In this document: piece after piece, positions 25,603-32,735 of the stretch
Layout of the letters: each line of letters opens with the position of its first letter
Numbering within the stretch: the first letter of the stretch is position 1
Origin: JAABRB01 sp041617635
Lineage (GTDB): Bacteria > Pseudomonadota > Gammaproteobacteria > Burkholderiales > SG8-39
Direction: 5' to 3'
NCBI GenBank assembly: GCA_041617635.1
Contig: JBFJOO010000020.1
Span: 1 to 53,307 of the forward strand
Length of the DNA: 53,307 nt
Notes under the pieces: model-generated
What the model saw: only the letters and a program-made list of their open reading frames with translations
The model's database searches: none
Told to the model about the DNA's origin: nothing
Position numbers and translations under genes: made by a program

Positions 25603-26619
25603 TCAGAATCCCTCGAGCACGATCTTGCCGACCGTGTGCCCCTCCTCGAGCAGCTTGTGGGCGCGTCGCAGGTTCGCGGCGTTGATCTTGCCGAGGTTGG
25701 TGGCGAGCGTGGTGCGGATGGCGCCCGCCTCGACGAGCGCGGCCGCCTCGCTCAGAAGCTCGTGCTGGCCGATCATGTCCGGAGTCTGATACGTCGATCG
25801 CGTGAACATCAGCTCCCACGCGAACGTGGCGCTCTTCGTCATGAGCGGGGCGAGGTCCACCGGCTTCATGGTGCGCACGATCGTGCAGATCTTGCCCTGC
25901 GGCGCGATGATCGACGCGAACTGGGGGAAATGCGCGTCGGTGCTGTTGCAGCACAGGATGTAGTCGACCTCCGGCGAGCCCGCTGACTTGAGCTGCGGCG
26001 CGAGCTCCTGCGAGTGGTCGATGTACGCGTCCACGCCGAGCTCGGTCAGCCATTTCACCGACTGGACACGTGACGCGGTGGCGATGACCTGCAAGCGCGC
26101 GAGCTTCTTCGCAAGCTGGATCGCAATCGAGCCAACGCCGCCCGCGCCGCCGATCACGAGCAGCGACCGGCCCGCGTTGCGGCCGGTCTTCGAGATGCCC
26201 ATCCGGTCGAACATCGCCTCCCAGGCGGTGATCGTCGTGAGGGGCAGCGCAGCCGCCTCGGCGAAGCTCAGGTTCTTCGGCTTCCTCCCGACGATGCGCT
26301 CGTCGACGAGATGGAACTCGCTGTTGCCGCCTGGTCGCACGATGCTGCCGGCGTAGTAGACCGCGTCGCCGGGCTTGAAGAGGGTGACGTCCTTGCCGGT
26401 GCCCGTCACCACACCCGCCACGTCCCAGCCGAGCACCTTCGGCGCCGACTCGATCTGATCTTTCGGCGCGCGCTGCTTCGTGTCGACCGGATTGACGGAG
26501 ATCGCCCTGACCTCGACCAGCAGGTCGCGCCTGTCGGGTGACGGCTTGGGCAGCTCCACGTCGAGCAGCGATTCCGGATCGTCGATGGGAAGGTAGCGCA
26601 GGAGTCCAACGGCTTTCAT
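25603..26619 (-). CDS. Zinc-type/quinone oxidoreductase (MDR superfamily)
   Basis: A 338-aa medium-chain dehydrogenase. The N-terminal GroES-like part contains DLLVEVRAISVNPVDTKQR and VLGWDVAGVV, and the cofactor fold has IGGAGGVGSIAIQLAK (about residues 155-170). The block ALPLTTITAWEAMFD fits the zinc-independent quinone oxidoreductase branch rather than classic zinc ADHs; no catalytic zinc-ligand set is seen. GAGG sits 5 bases before the ATG at 26619. It is 48 bases downstream of the extradiol dioxygenase gene on the same strand, suggesting an aromatic-related operon. Substrate unknown. Confidence 0.88.
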   Translation of the reverse strand: MKAVGLLRYLPIDDPESLLDVELPKPSPDRRDLLVEVRAISVNPVDTKQRAPKDQIESAPKVLGWDVAGVVTGTGKDVTLFKPGDAVYYAGSIVRPGGNSEFHLVDERIVGRKPKNLSFAEAAALPLTTITAWEAMFDRMGISKTGRNAGRSLLVIGGAGGVGSIAIQLAKKLARLQVIATASRVQSVKWLTELGVDAYIDHSQELAPQLKSAGSPEVDYILCCNSTDAHFPQFASIIAPQGKICTIVRTMKPVDLAPLMTKSATFAWELMFTRSTYQTPDMIGQHELLSEAAALVEAGAIRTTLATNLGKINAANLRRAHKLLEEGHTVGKIVLEGF

Positions 26620-26667
26620 GTCGACCTCGTGGGAAACAATCGGTGGATCGAAGACTGCGGCCACCGG

Positions 26668-27450
26668 CTACCCGCCGATGACCACCGTCAGCATGCCGAG
26701 CGACCCTTGCTCGATGCCGTCCACCGCAAAGCGGGCCGGCTCGTCGTCGCGTTGCAGACCGAGGCAGTAGAGGAGCGGGAAGTAATGCTCGGCGGTCGGA
26801 ATCGCAAGGTGGGCGTCGTCGCCCATGCTTTCCCACGCCACGAGCGGCGCGTGCTCGCGGCGCTCGATCAGCTCGCGCACGCGGCCGTCGAAGCGTTCCG
26901 CCCAGCCATAGGCCGGCGCGTTCTCGGCCCGGTTCCGCAATCCGAGGTTGTGGATCACGTTGCCGCTCCCCGCAATCAGCACGCCCTGATCGCGCAACGG
27001 CGCGAGGCGCCTGCCGACGTCGTAGTGAAACGCTCCCGCCCGCGTGCTGTCGATGCTCAGCTGCACGACCGGCACGTCCGCGTCCGGGTACGCGTGATGG
27101 AGCACCGACCACGTGCCGTGATCGAGGCCCCACTCCTGGTCGAGGGCGACGTCCACGGGCGCCAGCAGCTCGCGCACCTGGCGGGCGAGCGACGGATCGC
27201 CCGCCGCCGGATACCGCATCTCGTAGAGCGGCTTGGGAAATCCGTAGAAATCGTGGATCGTCTTCGGCCGCTCCATCGCCGTCGCGCCCACGCCCTCGGT
27301 GAACCAGTGCGCCGATACGCAAAGTATCGCCTTCGGCCTCGGCATCGACCGCGCGATCTCCCGCCATGCCTGCGTGTAGCGATTGTCGTCGACCACGTTC
27401 ATCGGGCTGCCGTGCCCGAAGAAAACGACCGGCATGCGCGTCGCGCTCAT
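26668..27450 (-). CDS. DODA-type extradiol aromatic ring-opening dioxygenase (YgiD-like)
   Basis: A 260-aa class III extradiol dioxygenase. Motifs of the YgiD/4,5-DOPA dioxygenase group are GHGSPMNVVDDN (His13 with the metal-site region), VSAHWFT (second His, about residue 47), LDHGTWSVLHH (third region) and the C-terminal TAEHYFPLLYCLG. It cleaves a catecholic ring between C4 and C5 with Fe(II) or Zn(II). Substrates of this group include DOPA and protocatechuate-like compounds; none can be selected here. It lies 43 bases after soxA, at the tail of the Mo-Sox operon, and may be read as part of it or by its own promoter. Confidence 0.9.
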   Translation of the reverse strand: MSATRMPVVFFGHGSPMNVVDDNRYTQAWREIARSMPRPKAILCVSAHWFTEGVGATAMERPKTIHDFYGFPKPLYEMRYPAAGDPSLARQVRELLAPVDVALDQEWGLDHGTWSVLHHAYPDADVPVVQLSIDSTRAGAFHYDVGRRLAPLRDQGVLIAGSGNVIHNLGLRNRAENAPAYGWAERFDGRVRELIERREHAPLVAWESMGDDAHLAIPTAEHYFPLLYCLGLQRDDEPARFAVDGIEQGSLGMLTVVIGG

Positions 27451-27493
27451 GACGCGGATTCTACAGCCCTCAACGTGCGCACTGTGGGCAGCG

Positions 27494-28288
27494 CTAGCGG
27501 CGCACGCCGGGGGTCTCGATCGGCAGGCCGGCCGCGCGCCAGGCGAGGTAGAGCTCGAGGTCGCGGTATTCGGCTGCGCCGTAGGGCAGCATTTCGGCGC
27601 GCACGCCGGAGAGGCACGCGCGAAAGCGCCGCTCGATCGATCCGAGCGACTGCCATTCCAGCCGGTACACCGGATGGGCGTTGGGGTGCCCCTGACTCAG
27701 GCGCTCGGCGGCGAGCATGCGACCCCAGTTGGCATCATGGCAATGCGCGCAGGAGAGATTGAGCTGACCGAGGCGACGCTGGTAGAGGTCGCGACCGGCA
27801 ACAAAGTGCGCATGCGCGGGGCCGTCAGTGCGCACCGCAAGCGGCATGCCGCGCGACTGGTGCGCGACGAACGCACCGAGCGCCAGGAGCTCCTCCGATT
27901 CCCCCTCCGGCCGGGGCGCGCGCTGGTGATCGACGCGGCACGCGACGATCCGATCGGCGATGTTGAAGAGCCGGCCCGACGCGGCGTCGACGGCCGGATA
28001 GCGGGTCGCGACGCCTGGCATCGATGCGCGCGCATTGCCGTGGCAGTCGGCGCACGCCTTACCCTCCGTGCCGGCCGGCGCGGCCCAGAGCCGCGCGCCG
28101 CGCTCGATCCACAGCATGCCCGGATTCGCGAAGTCGTCCGCCTGCTGTGCGCGCAGGTCCGGGCCGTGAAAATCGCTGCCGGAGCGGAGCGCCTCGGCGG
28201 GAATCGGGCGTTCCTGCGCGGACGCGAGCGTTCCGGCTGCGGCGAGCAGAACGGCCATGCCGCGGAGCACCGCGTCGCGAACGATCAT
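27494..28288 (-). CDS. soxA: SoxA, diheme c-type cytochrome subunit of SoxAX
   Basis: A 264-aa periplasmic L-cysteine S-thiosulfotransferase subunit. The signal peptide (residues 1-24) ends near ASAQ. Heme sites are CADCH (79-83) and CAHCH (180-184), with a third cysteine, Cys225 in RACLSGVRAE, being the active-site cysteine that carries the cysteine persulfide. SoxAX attaches thiosulfate to the SoxY cysteine. The diheme arrangement is the two-heme class. The start at ATG 28288 overlaps the soxZ stop by 4 bases (ATGA). All three cysteine motifs are intact, so the enzyme looks functional. Confidence 0.93.
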   Translation of the reverse strand: MIVRDAVLRGMAVLLAAAGTLASAQERPIPAEALRSGSDFHGPDLRAQQADDFANPGMLWIERGARLWAAPAGTEGKACADCHGNARASMPGVATRYPAVDAASGRLFNIADRIVACRVDHQRAPRPEGESEELLALGAFVAHQSRGMPLAVRTDGPAHAHFVAGRDLYQRRLGQLNLSCAHCHDANWGRMLAAERLSQGHPNAHPVYRLEWQSLGSIERRFRACLSGVRAEMLPYGAAEYRDLELYLAWRAAGLPIETPGVRR

Positions 28289-28605
28289 TCCTGGACGCGG
28301 ATCGGGTGGCGCGCGGTCTCCCGCACGCCGGCGTCGTCGATCCACGTGAACTCGAGCGTTCCGGTCGCTTGCGCGACGGTGGTGAAGCGCAGGTACGGAT
28401 TCGCGGCGATGCCCGACGAGAGCTCGGCGCGCAAGATCTCCGCTCCGTCGTAGGCGCAGGTGAGCTCGCGGATGGTGTTGCGCGGGATCTTCCTGCCCGT
28501 CGCATCGACCCGGTAGCCCGTCTCCATGGCGTGCTGGATCAGCACGCGGATCTCGACGATCTCGCCACGCCGGGCTGACTCGGGAACGCGGATCCTGGAA
28601 GCCAT
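28285..28605 (-). CDS. soxZ: SoxZ, carrier-partner subunit of SoxYZ
   Basis: A 106-aa protein of the SoxZ family. It has the expected size and lacks an export signal, as SoxZ is normally exported in complex with SoxY. The block RRGEIVEIRVLIQHAMETGYRVDATG near residues 12-37 and YDGAEILRAELSSGIAANPYL are family motifs; the C-terminus ends TARHPIRVQE. It forms the heterodimer with SoxY and positions the carrier arm. The ATG at 28605 lies 3 bases downstream of the soxY stop; the stop overlaps the soxA start. Confidence 0.93.
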   Translation of the reverse strand: MASRIRVPESARRGEIVEIRVLIQHAMETGYRVDATGRKIPRNTIRELTCAYDGAEILRAELSSGIAANPYLRFTTVAQATGTLEFTWIDDAGVRETARHPIRVQE

Positions 28606-28608
28606 GAT

Positions 28609-29055
28609 TCAGCTCTCGTCCAGGCAGGCGGAGAGGGTGACGACCACGTCCGCCACGTCGTACCAGTAAGACCCGTCGGACAGCGCCGCCACGGCCACGA
28701 TCTGCTGGCTGCCGGCGAGCCGCACGCGCGTCTCGATCTCGGCGCGCCCGGCGCGCGGCCCGAGGTGGTAAGTCGCCATGTCGCGCACCGGATTGCGCTG
28801 CGAGAGGAGATGAATGCGCGCAACATGATCGGCGGCGCTCATCGGACTGTCGACGCGCACTTTCAGCGTGACCGAGTAGCCGTTGTCGGCGAGCAGGGGC
28901 AGGTCGAGCTGCACGCGCCCCTTGCGGACTGGCGCGCCCCGTGCCACGGAATGCAGTAACTCGTCGAGCTTGCGCAGCTCGGATGCCTGCGCGCGCGCCA
29001 CGCCCGGCGCGAGTGCCGCGACGCTGACGCCGACAAGAAAGCTGCGACGTCTCAC
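28609..29055 (-). CDS. soxY: SoxY-like thiosulfate carrier with a non-canonical C-terminus
   Basis: A 148-aa protein with a Tat-type start (RRRSFLV, residues 2-8) and SoxY motifs such as LPLLADNGYSVTLKVRVDSPM and ARIHLLSQRNPV. Classic SoxY ends in GGCGG, where the cysteine carries the sulfur substrate. Here the end reads VVVTLSACLDES: the single cysteine (Cys144) is retained at the same place but the glycines are replaced by SA and L, and three residues follow. It is the only cysteine in the protein. The GTG start at 29055 overlaps the soxX stop (GTGA). It may be a divergent functional carrier or one with altered specificity; see findings. Confidence 0.85.
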   Translation of the reverse strand: MRRRSFLVGVSVAALAPGVARAQASELRKLDELLHSVARGAPVRKGRVQLDLPLLADNGYSVTLKVRVDSPMSAADHVARIHLLSQRNPVRDMATYHLGPRAGRAEIETRVRLAGSQQIVAVAALSDGSYWYDVADVVVTLSACLDES

Positions 29056-29522
29056 CGGCCGCTCGCCTTCAGCGTCGCGAGCCAGGCCACCACGTCCTCG
29101 ACCTGTTGCGCGGAGAGGATGGGCTTGTCGCGGTACGCGCGCGCGACCTGCGCGAGGCCCTGCGTACGGTAATAGGCGGGCATCGGCGTGGCAGGGTTGA
29201 CGCGGCTCGAATCCACCACGCGCAATCGCAGCTGCGCCGGCGTCAAGCGCTCGCCCACGCCTGCGAGCGGCGGCGCGATGTCACCCATGAAGCGCTCCCC
29301 TGAATCGGGAACCACATGGCAAAGGATACACGCACCCGCGCCGCGGTCGAGCGCGATCGCGCGCCCACGGGCCGGGTCGCCCGGCGTGTCGACGAGCGGT
29401 GCCGGGATCCGGTCGCCTTCGATCCCGAATGCGACGAGTCCCTGCCCGGCCGCGGGCAGTGCAAACGCGGCCGAGCAGGCCGTCGCGAACGATGCCGCGA
29501 CGAGTGCCGTGCGCGCCGTCAC
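29052..29522 (-). CDS. soxX: SoxX, c-type cytochrome subunit of SoxAX
   Basis: A 156-aa monoheme cytochrome with an N-terminal signal peptide (1-27). The heme site is CILCH (65-69), the likely axial ligand is Met114 in TPMPAYY, and the block GDIAPPLAGVGERLTPAQLRLRVVDSSRVNP matches SoxX closely, as does the C-terminal QVEDVVAWLATLK. The GTG start overlaps the stop of the molybdenum hydroxylase large subunit by 4 bases. Mo hydroxylases with this fold often have a cytochrome c as third subunit, so the protein could serve that enzyme, the Sox system or both; sequence favours SoxX. Confidence 0.88.
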   Translation of the reverse strand: MTARTALVAASFATACSAAFALPAAGQGLVAFGIEGDRIPAPLVDTPGDPARGRAIALDRGAGACILCHVVPDSGERFMGDIAPPLAGVGERLTPAQLRLRVVDSSRVNPATPMPAYYRTQGLAQVARAYRDKPILSAQQVEDVVAWLATLKASGR

Positions 29523-31687
29523 GTCGCCAGCGAGATCCCCTGCTTGTCGAGCGGCAGCGAGCGGATCCGCTTTCCGGACGCGGCGAAGATCGCGTTGCAG
29601 AGCGCCGGGATCACCGGTGCGTTGGCCGGCTCGCCGACCCCGCCCCAGAAGCCGCCGGTCGGCGCGAGCACGACCTCGACCTTGGGCATCTCGGCCGCCT
29701 TGAGCATCCGGTAATCGTGGAAGTTCGACTGCTCGACGCGCCCGTCCTTGATCGTGATGTCGCCCCAGAGCGCCGCGGTCAGTCCGAAGACCACGCTGCC
29801 CTGGACCTGCGCCACGACATTGTCCGGGTTCACCACGTACCCGCAATCGAGCCCGACGACGATGCGGTGGATGGTGAGCGCCCCTTGCGCGCTGACCGAC
29901 GCTTCGACCACCGACGCGGTGTAGCTGCCATAGCCTTCCGTCTCGGCGATGCCGCGATGCACGCCCGCCGGCAGCTGCCGCCCCCAGCCGGCCGCTTTCG
30001 CGACCGCGTCGAGAATAGCGAGATCCCGCGGCGCGCTGCCCAGGAGCGCACGGCGATATTCGTAGGGATCCTTGCTGGCCGCATGCGCGAGCTCGTCGAG
30101 GAAGCACTCGCGCACGTACGGGTTCTGGGAATGGCCGACGGTGCGCCAGAATCCCACCGGCACGTGCGGGTCGCGCTGCGCATACTCGACGCGCACGTTC
30201 GGGATGCTGTGCGGCAGGTCGCGCAGCGACGCGGTGGCCTGCGGGTCGATGCCGTCCTTGAGCGGCAGCTTGAGGAGCGTCGCGATGATCGACGGTGCGG
30301 ACACGCGTGACCAAAGCGCGACCGGACTGCCGGACGCGTCCAGCCCGGCCTTGAGACGGATGAGGCTCGCCGGCCGGTAGAAGTCGTGCCGCGTGTCCTC
30401 CTCGCGCGTCCAGAGGAGCTTCACTGGCGTACCCGCCATGGTCTTCGCGATGGCCACGGCCTGGCGCACGAAGTCCTGCGCGCCGCCGCGCCGTCCGAAG
30501 CCGCCACCGAGCTGCATCCGGTGCACCTCGACGTTCTCGAGCGGTACGCCAGCTTCGCGCGCCGCAGTGGCGAGCGAAGCCTCGGCGCTCTGCGTGGACA
30601 CCCAGATCTCCACTTTGCCGTCCTTGATGAGGGCGGTGCAGCCCTGCGGCTCCAGAGTCGCATGCGCCAGATAGGGCGTGTAGTACTCGGCTTCCAGCAC
30701 CTTCGCGGCCGAGGCGAGCGCCTGGTCGACGTCGCCCGTGCGCTTGGCCACCGGAACCTGCGGCTCGGCGAATCCCGCGCGCAGGAAGTCCATGATGCTT
30801 GCGCTCGTCACCGCGCCGTTCCCGCTTGTGTCCCATTCGATCGGCAGCGCCTTCAGCGCTTCGTTCGCGCGCCACCAGTTGTCCGCGATGACGGCGACCG
30901 CGCCGTCGCTCTCGAGCGTCATGACCTTGACGATCCCGCGCCGCCCCTGGATCTTCGCCGCATCGTACGACTTGAGCTTGCCGCCGAAGACCGGGCATTG
31001 CGCGATCGACGCGTACACCATGCCGGGCACCTGGGCATCGATGCCGTAGCGCCGCCCGCCCATCACGATGTCCGGAATGTCGACCCGCGGGATGGGCTTG
31101 CCGACGATCTTCCAGTCCTTCGGATCCTTCAGCTTCACATCTTTGGGCGGCGCGAGCTTCGCTGCGGCGGTCGCCACGGCGCCGAAGCTCGTCTTGCGTC
31201 CGCTCGGCGTGTGCGTGATCACGTTGCTTGCGGCGACGCACTCGGCGGCCGGGACGGTCCACCCCTGCGCGGCCGCCGCAATCAGCATTTCGCGCGCGGT
31301 TGCGCCTGCCTGGCGCAGGTATTCCTGCGAGTTGCGGATCGTGCGGCTGCCGACCGCCGCCATGTCGCCCCAGACGCGCTTGCGCCGCACCTGCTCGTTC
31401 GGCGAGGCGTATTCGATGCGCACCTTCTGCCAGTCGGCCTCGAGCTCCTCGGCCACCAGCATGGGTGCCGAGGTCAGGCTGCCCTGGCCCATTTCCGAGC
31501 GGGCGTAGCGGATGATCACCGTGTCGTCCGGGCGCACGATCACCCAGGCGTTGATCTCGGGTGCCGGCGGCGCGGTCGCGCCTTGGGCGAGCACGTCGGG
31601 AAGGTGGAAACTGACTGCGAGGCCGCCGCCCACAGCGGCGGTGCTCTTGAGGAACTTGCGGCGGGAGGGATTGATCGCGATCGTCAT
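29519..31687 (-). CDS. Molybdopterin-binding large subunit of a xanthine dehydrogenase-family (isoquinoline 1-oxidoreductase-like) enzyme
   Basis: A 722-aa Moco-binding subunit. It carries a twin-arginine signal (SRRKFLK, residues 8-14) followed by a hydrophobic stretch, so it is exported folded to the periplasm. Motifs of the IorB-like aldehyde/heteroaromatic oxidase group are GRRYGIDAQVPGMVYASIAQCP, QLGGGFGRRGGAQDF (substrate/Moco region) and the late GGVGEPANAPVIPALCNA, which includes the catalytic glutamate in GVGE. It follows the 2Fe-2S subunit by 10 bases and overlaps soxX, so it is cotranslated with the Sox genes. The substrate is unknown; N-heteroaromatics, aldehydes and related compounds are typical. 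Confidence 0.9.
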   Translation of the reverse strand: MTIAINPSRRKFLKSTAAVGGGLAVSFHLPDVLAQGATAPPAPEINAWVIVRPDDTVIIRYARSEMGQGSLTSAPMLVAEELEADWQKVRIEYASPNEQVRRKRVWGDMAAVGSRTIRNSQEYLRQAGATAREMLIAAAAQGWTVPAAECVAASNVITHTPSGRKTSFGAVATAAAKLAPPKDVKLKDPKDWKIVGKPIPRVDIPDIVMGGRRYGIDAQVPGMVYASIAQCPVFGGKLKSYDAAKIQGRRGIVKVMTLESDGAVAVIADNWWRANEALKALPIEWDTSGNGAVTSASIMDFLRAGFAEPQVPVAKRTGDVDQALASAAKVLEAEYYTPYLAHATLEPQGCTALIKDGKVEIWVSTQSAEASLATAAREAGVPLENVEVHRMQLGGGFGRRGGAQDFVRQAVAIAKTMAGTPVKLLWTREEDTRHDFYRPASLIRLKAGLDASGSPVALWSRVSAPSIIATLLKLPLKDGIDPQATASLRDLPHSIPNVRVEYAQRDPHVPVGFWRTVGHSQNPYVRECFLDELAHAASKDPYEYRRALLGSAPRDLAILDAVAKAAGWGRQLPAGVHRGIAETEGYGSYTASVVEASVSAQGALTIHRIVVGLDCGYVVNPDNVVAQVQGSVVFGLTAALWGDITIKDGRVEQSNFHDYRMLKAAEMPKVEVVLAPTGGFWGGVGEPANAPVIPALCNAIFAASGKRIRSLPLDKQGISLAT

Positions 31688-31697
31688 GGCGCGCCCC

Positions 31698-32159
31698 TCA
31701 TGCCTTCACCGCGGACTGCGCGGCGGCGTGGATTGCGGTGCGGATGCGCGCGTAGGTGCCGCACCGGCAGATGTTGGTCATCGCGGCATCGACGTCGGCG
31801 TCGGTCGGCCTGGGTGTCTTGCCGAGCAGCGCGACTGCGGCGAGGATCTGGCCGCCCTGGCAATACCCGCATTGCGGGACCTGGTGATCGATCCAGGCCT
31901 GCTGCACGGGGTGCGGCCTTCCGCCCTGGGCAAGGCCCTCGATGGTCACGACCGGCTTGCCCGCGACGGCGGACACCGGGAACGAGCAGGACCGCACCGG
32001 TTCCCCATCCAGCAGGACCGTGCATGCCCCGCATTGTGCGATGCCGCAGCCAAACTTCGGTCCCTTGACGTCGAGCACGTCGCGCAGGACCCAGAGCAGG
32101 GGCATCTCCGGCTCTACGTCGACCTCGCGCGCCCGACCGTTCACGGTGAGCTGGACCAT
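31698..32159 (-). CDS. (2Fe-2S)-binding small subunit of the molybdenum hydroxylase
   Basis: A 153-aa subunit with two 2Fe-2S clusters. The plant-type N-terminal cluster has Cys38, Cys43, Cys46 and Cys58 (GCGIAQCGACTVLLDG...RSCSF) and the second cluster has Cys97, Cys100, Cys131 and Cys133 (QCGYCQGG, CRCGTY). It passes electrons from the Moco site to the external acceptor, here probably a periplasmic cytochrome. GGAGG precedes ATG 32159 by 6 bases; in-frame upstream codons add no conserved residues. It is the first gene of the Mo-Sox operon, with about 290 bases upstream containing a repeat element. Confidence 0.93.
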   Translation of the reverse strand: MVQLTVNGRAREVDVEPEMPLLWVLRDVLDVKGPKFGCGIAQCGACTVLLDGEPVRSCSFPVSAVAGKPVVTIEGLAQGGRPHPVQQAWIDHQVPQCGYCQGGQILAAVALLGKTPRPTDADVDAAMTNICRCGTYARIRTAIHAAAQSAVKA

Positions 32160-32325
32160 CTGAGTCCTCCTTGATGGATCGGGTTGAAACGACGGATTGG
32201 GGGGGTGCGTCGCCACGGGCGCTTCACGGCCCGTTTGGCAACCGTCATCTGACAGCGGCGGCGTACGGGAGGTTCACGGATGTCCGAGGGTGCGGCGAGT
32301 GGCGTCTTAGGCGCGCTCTGATCAA

Positions 32326-32430
32326 GTCATCCCCGCGCAAGCGGGGATCCAGCAACCCTCTGAATACCCTCGGCCTGGATTCCCGCCCCCGATAGAGTCG
32401 CTCGGAGGTGACGACCTTGCGCGGGAAAGT
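32326..32430. repeat. REP-like palindromic element, copy 4, with an interrupted right arm
   Basis: The left arm GTCATCCCCGCGCAAGCGGG is intact. The right arm begins CTGGATTCCCGC as expected but is then broken by about 27 bases (CCCCGATAGAGTCGCTCGG..) before the remainder CTTGCGCGGGAA resumes. This disrupted copy sits in the roughly 290-base upstream region of the molybdenum hydroxylase, between it and the divergent-side small secreted gene. No coding gene is seen in this stretch (32160-32453). Confidence 0.7.
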
Positions 32431-32453
32431 CGGATTTCTTGAGAGCTCCCTAC

Positions 32454-32735
32454 CTAGCGCGCGCGCACCGGGCCGATCACCTGCACACGCACGGGGTAGC
32501 CTTCGAGCGCCTGGGGCACGCTCTGCCGGACTTCCGGGCGGTCACGGTCCAGGCTGACCACGATCGCCTCGTTGCCGTCCGGATCGCGGCCGATGCCGAC
32601 CGCGACCACGCCCGGCTGCGCCATGAGGCGCGTTTCGTGCCGTGCTTTCACGTCTTGGATCGTTACCGGCATCTCGCCTCTCCCGAAAGCGGTGCTCGCG
32701 GCGAGCGCCGCCGCGAGCACGATCGAGCGCTTCAT
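32454..32735 (-). CDS. Small secreted protein resembling the N-terminal domain of the adjacent protease
   Basis: A 93-aa protein with a signal peptide (residues 1-18, ending AFG). Its mature part has the pattern VVAVGIGRDPDGNEAIVVSL ... VPQALEGYPVRVQVIG. The same pattern (VIATGVGYKVTDGRR, AIICSV, LPAGALVPRAIDG, VLETG) occupies residues 26-80 of the trypsin-like protein encoded just upstream. The start overlaps that gene's stop (ATGA), so the two are translationally coupled. The function is unrecognised; a stand-alone copy of a protease prodomain or regulatory domain is the suggestion. Confidence 0.75.
   Translation of the reverse strand: MKRSIVLAAALAASTAFGRGEMPVTIQDVKARHETRLMAQPGVVAVGIGRDPDGNEAIVVSLDRDRPEVRQSVPQALEGYPVRVQVIGPVRAR

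Noticed and set aside
29052..29522. Treating the cytochrome only as the third subunit of the molybdenum hydroxylase
   Set aside because: The motif order (GxIxPxLxGVG, RLTxAQLRxRxVD, NPxTxMPAYY) matches SoxX and soxYZA follow directly; a shared role remains possible.
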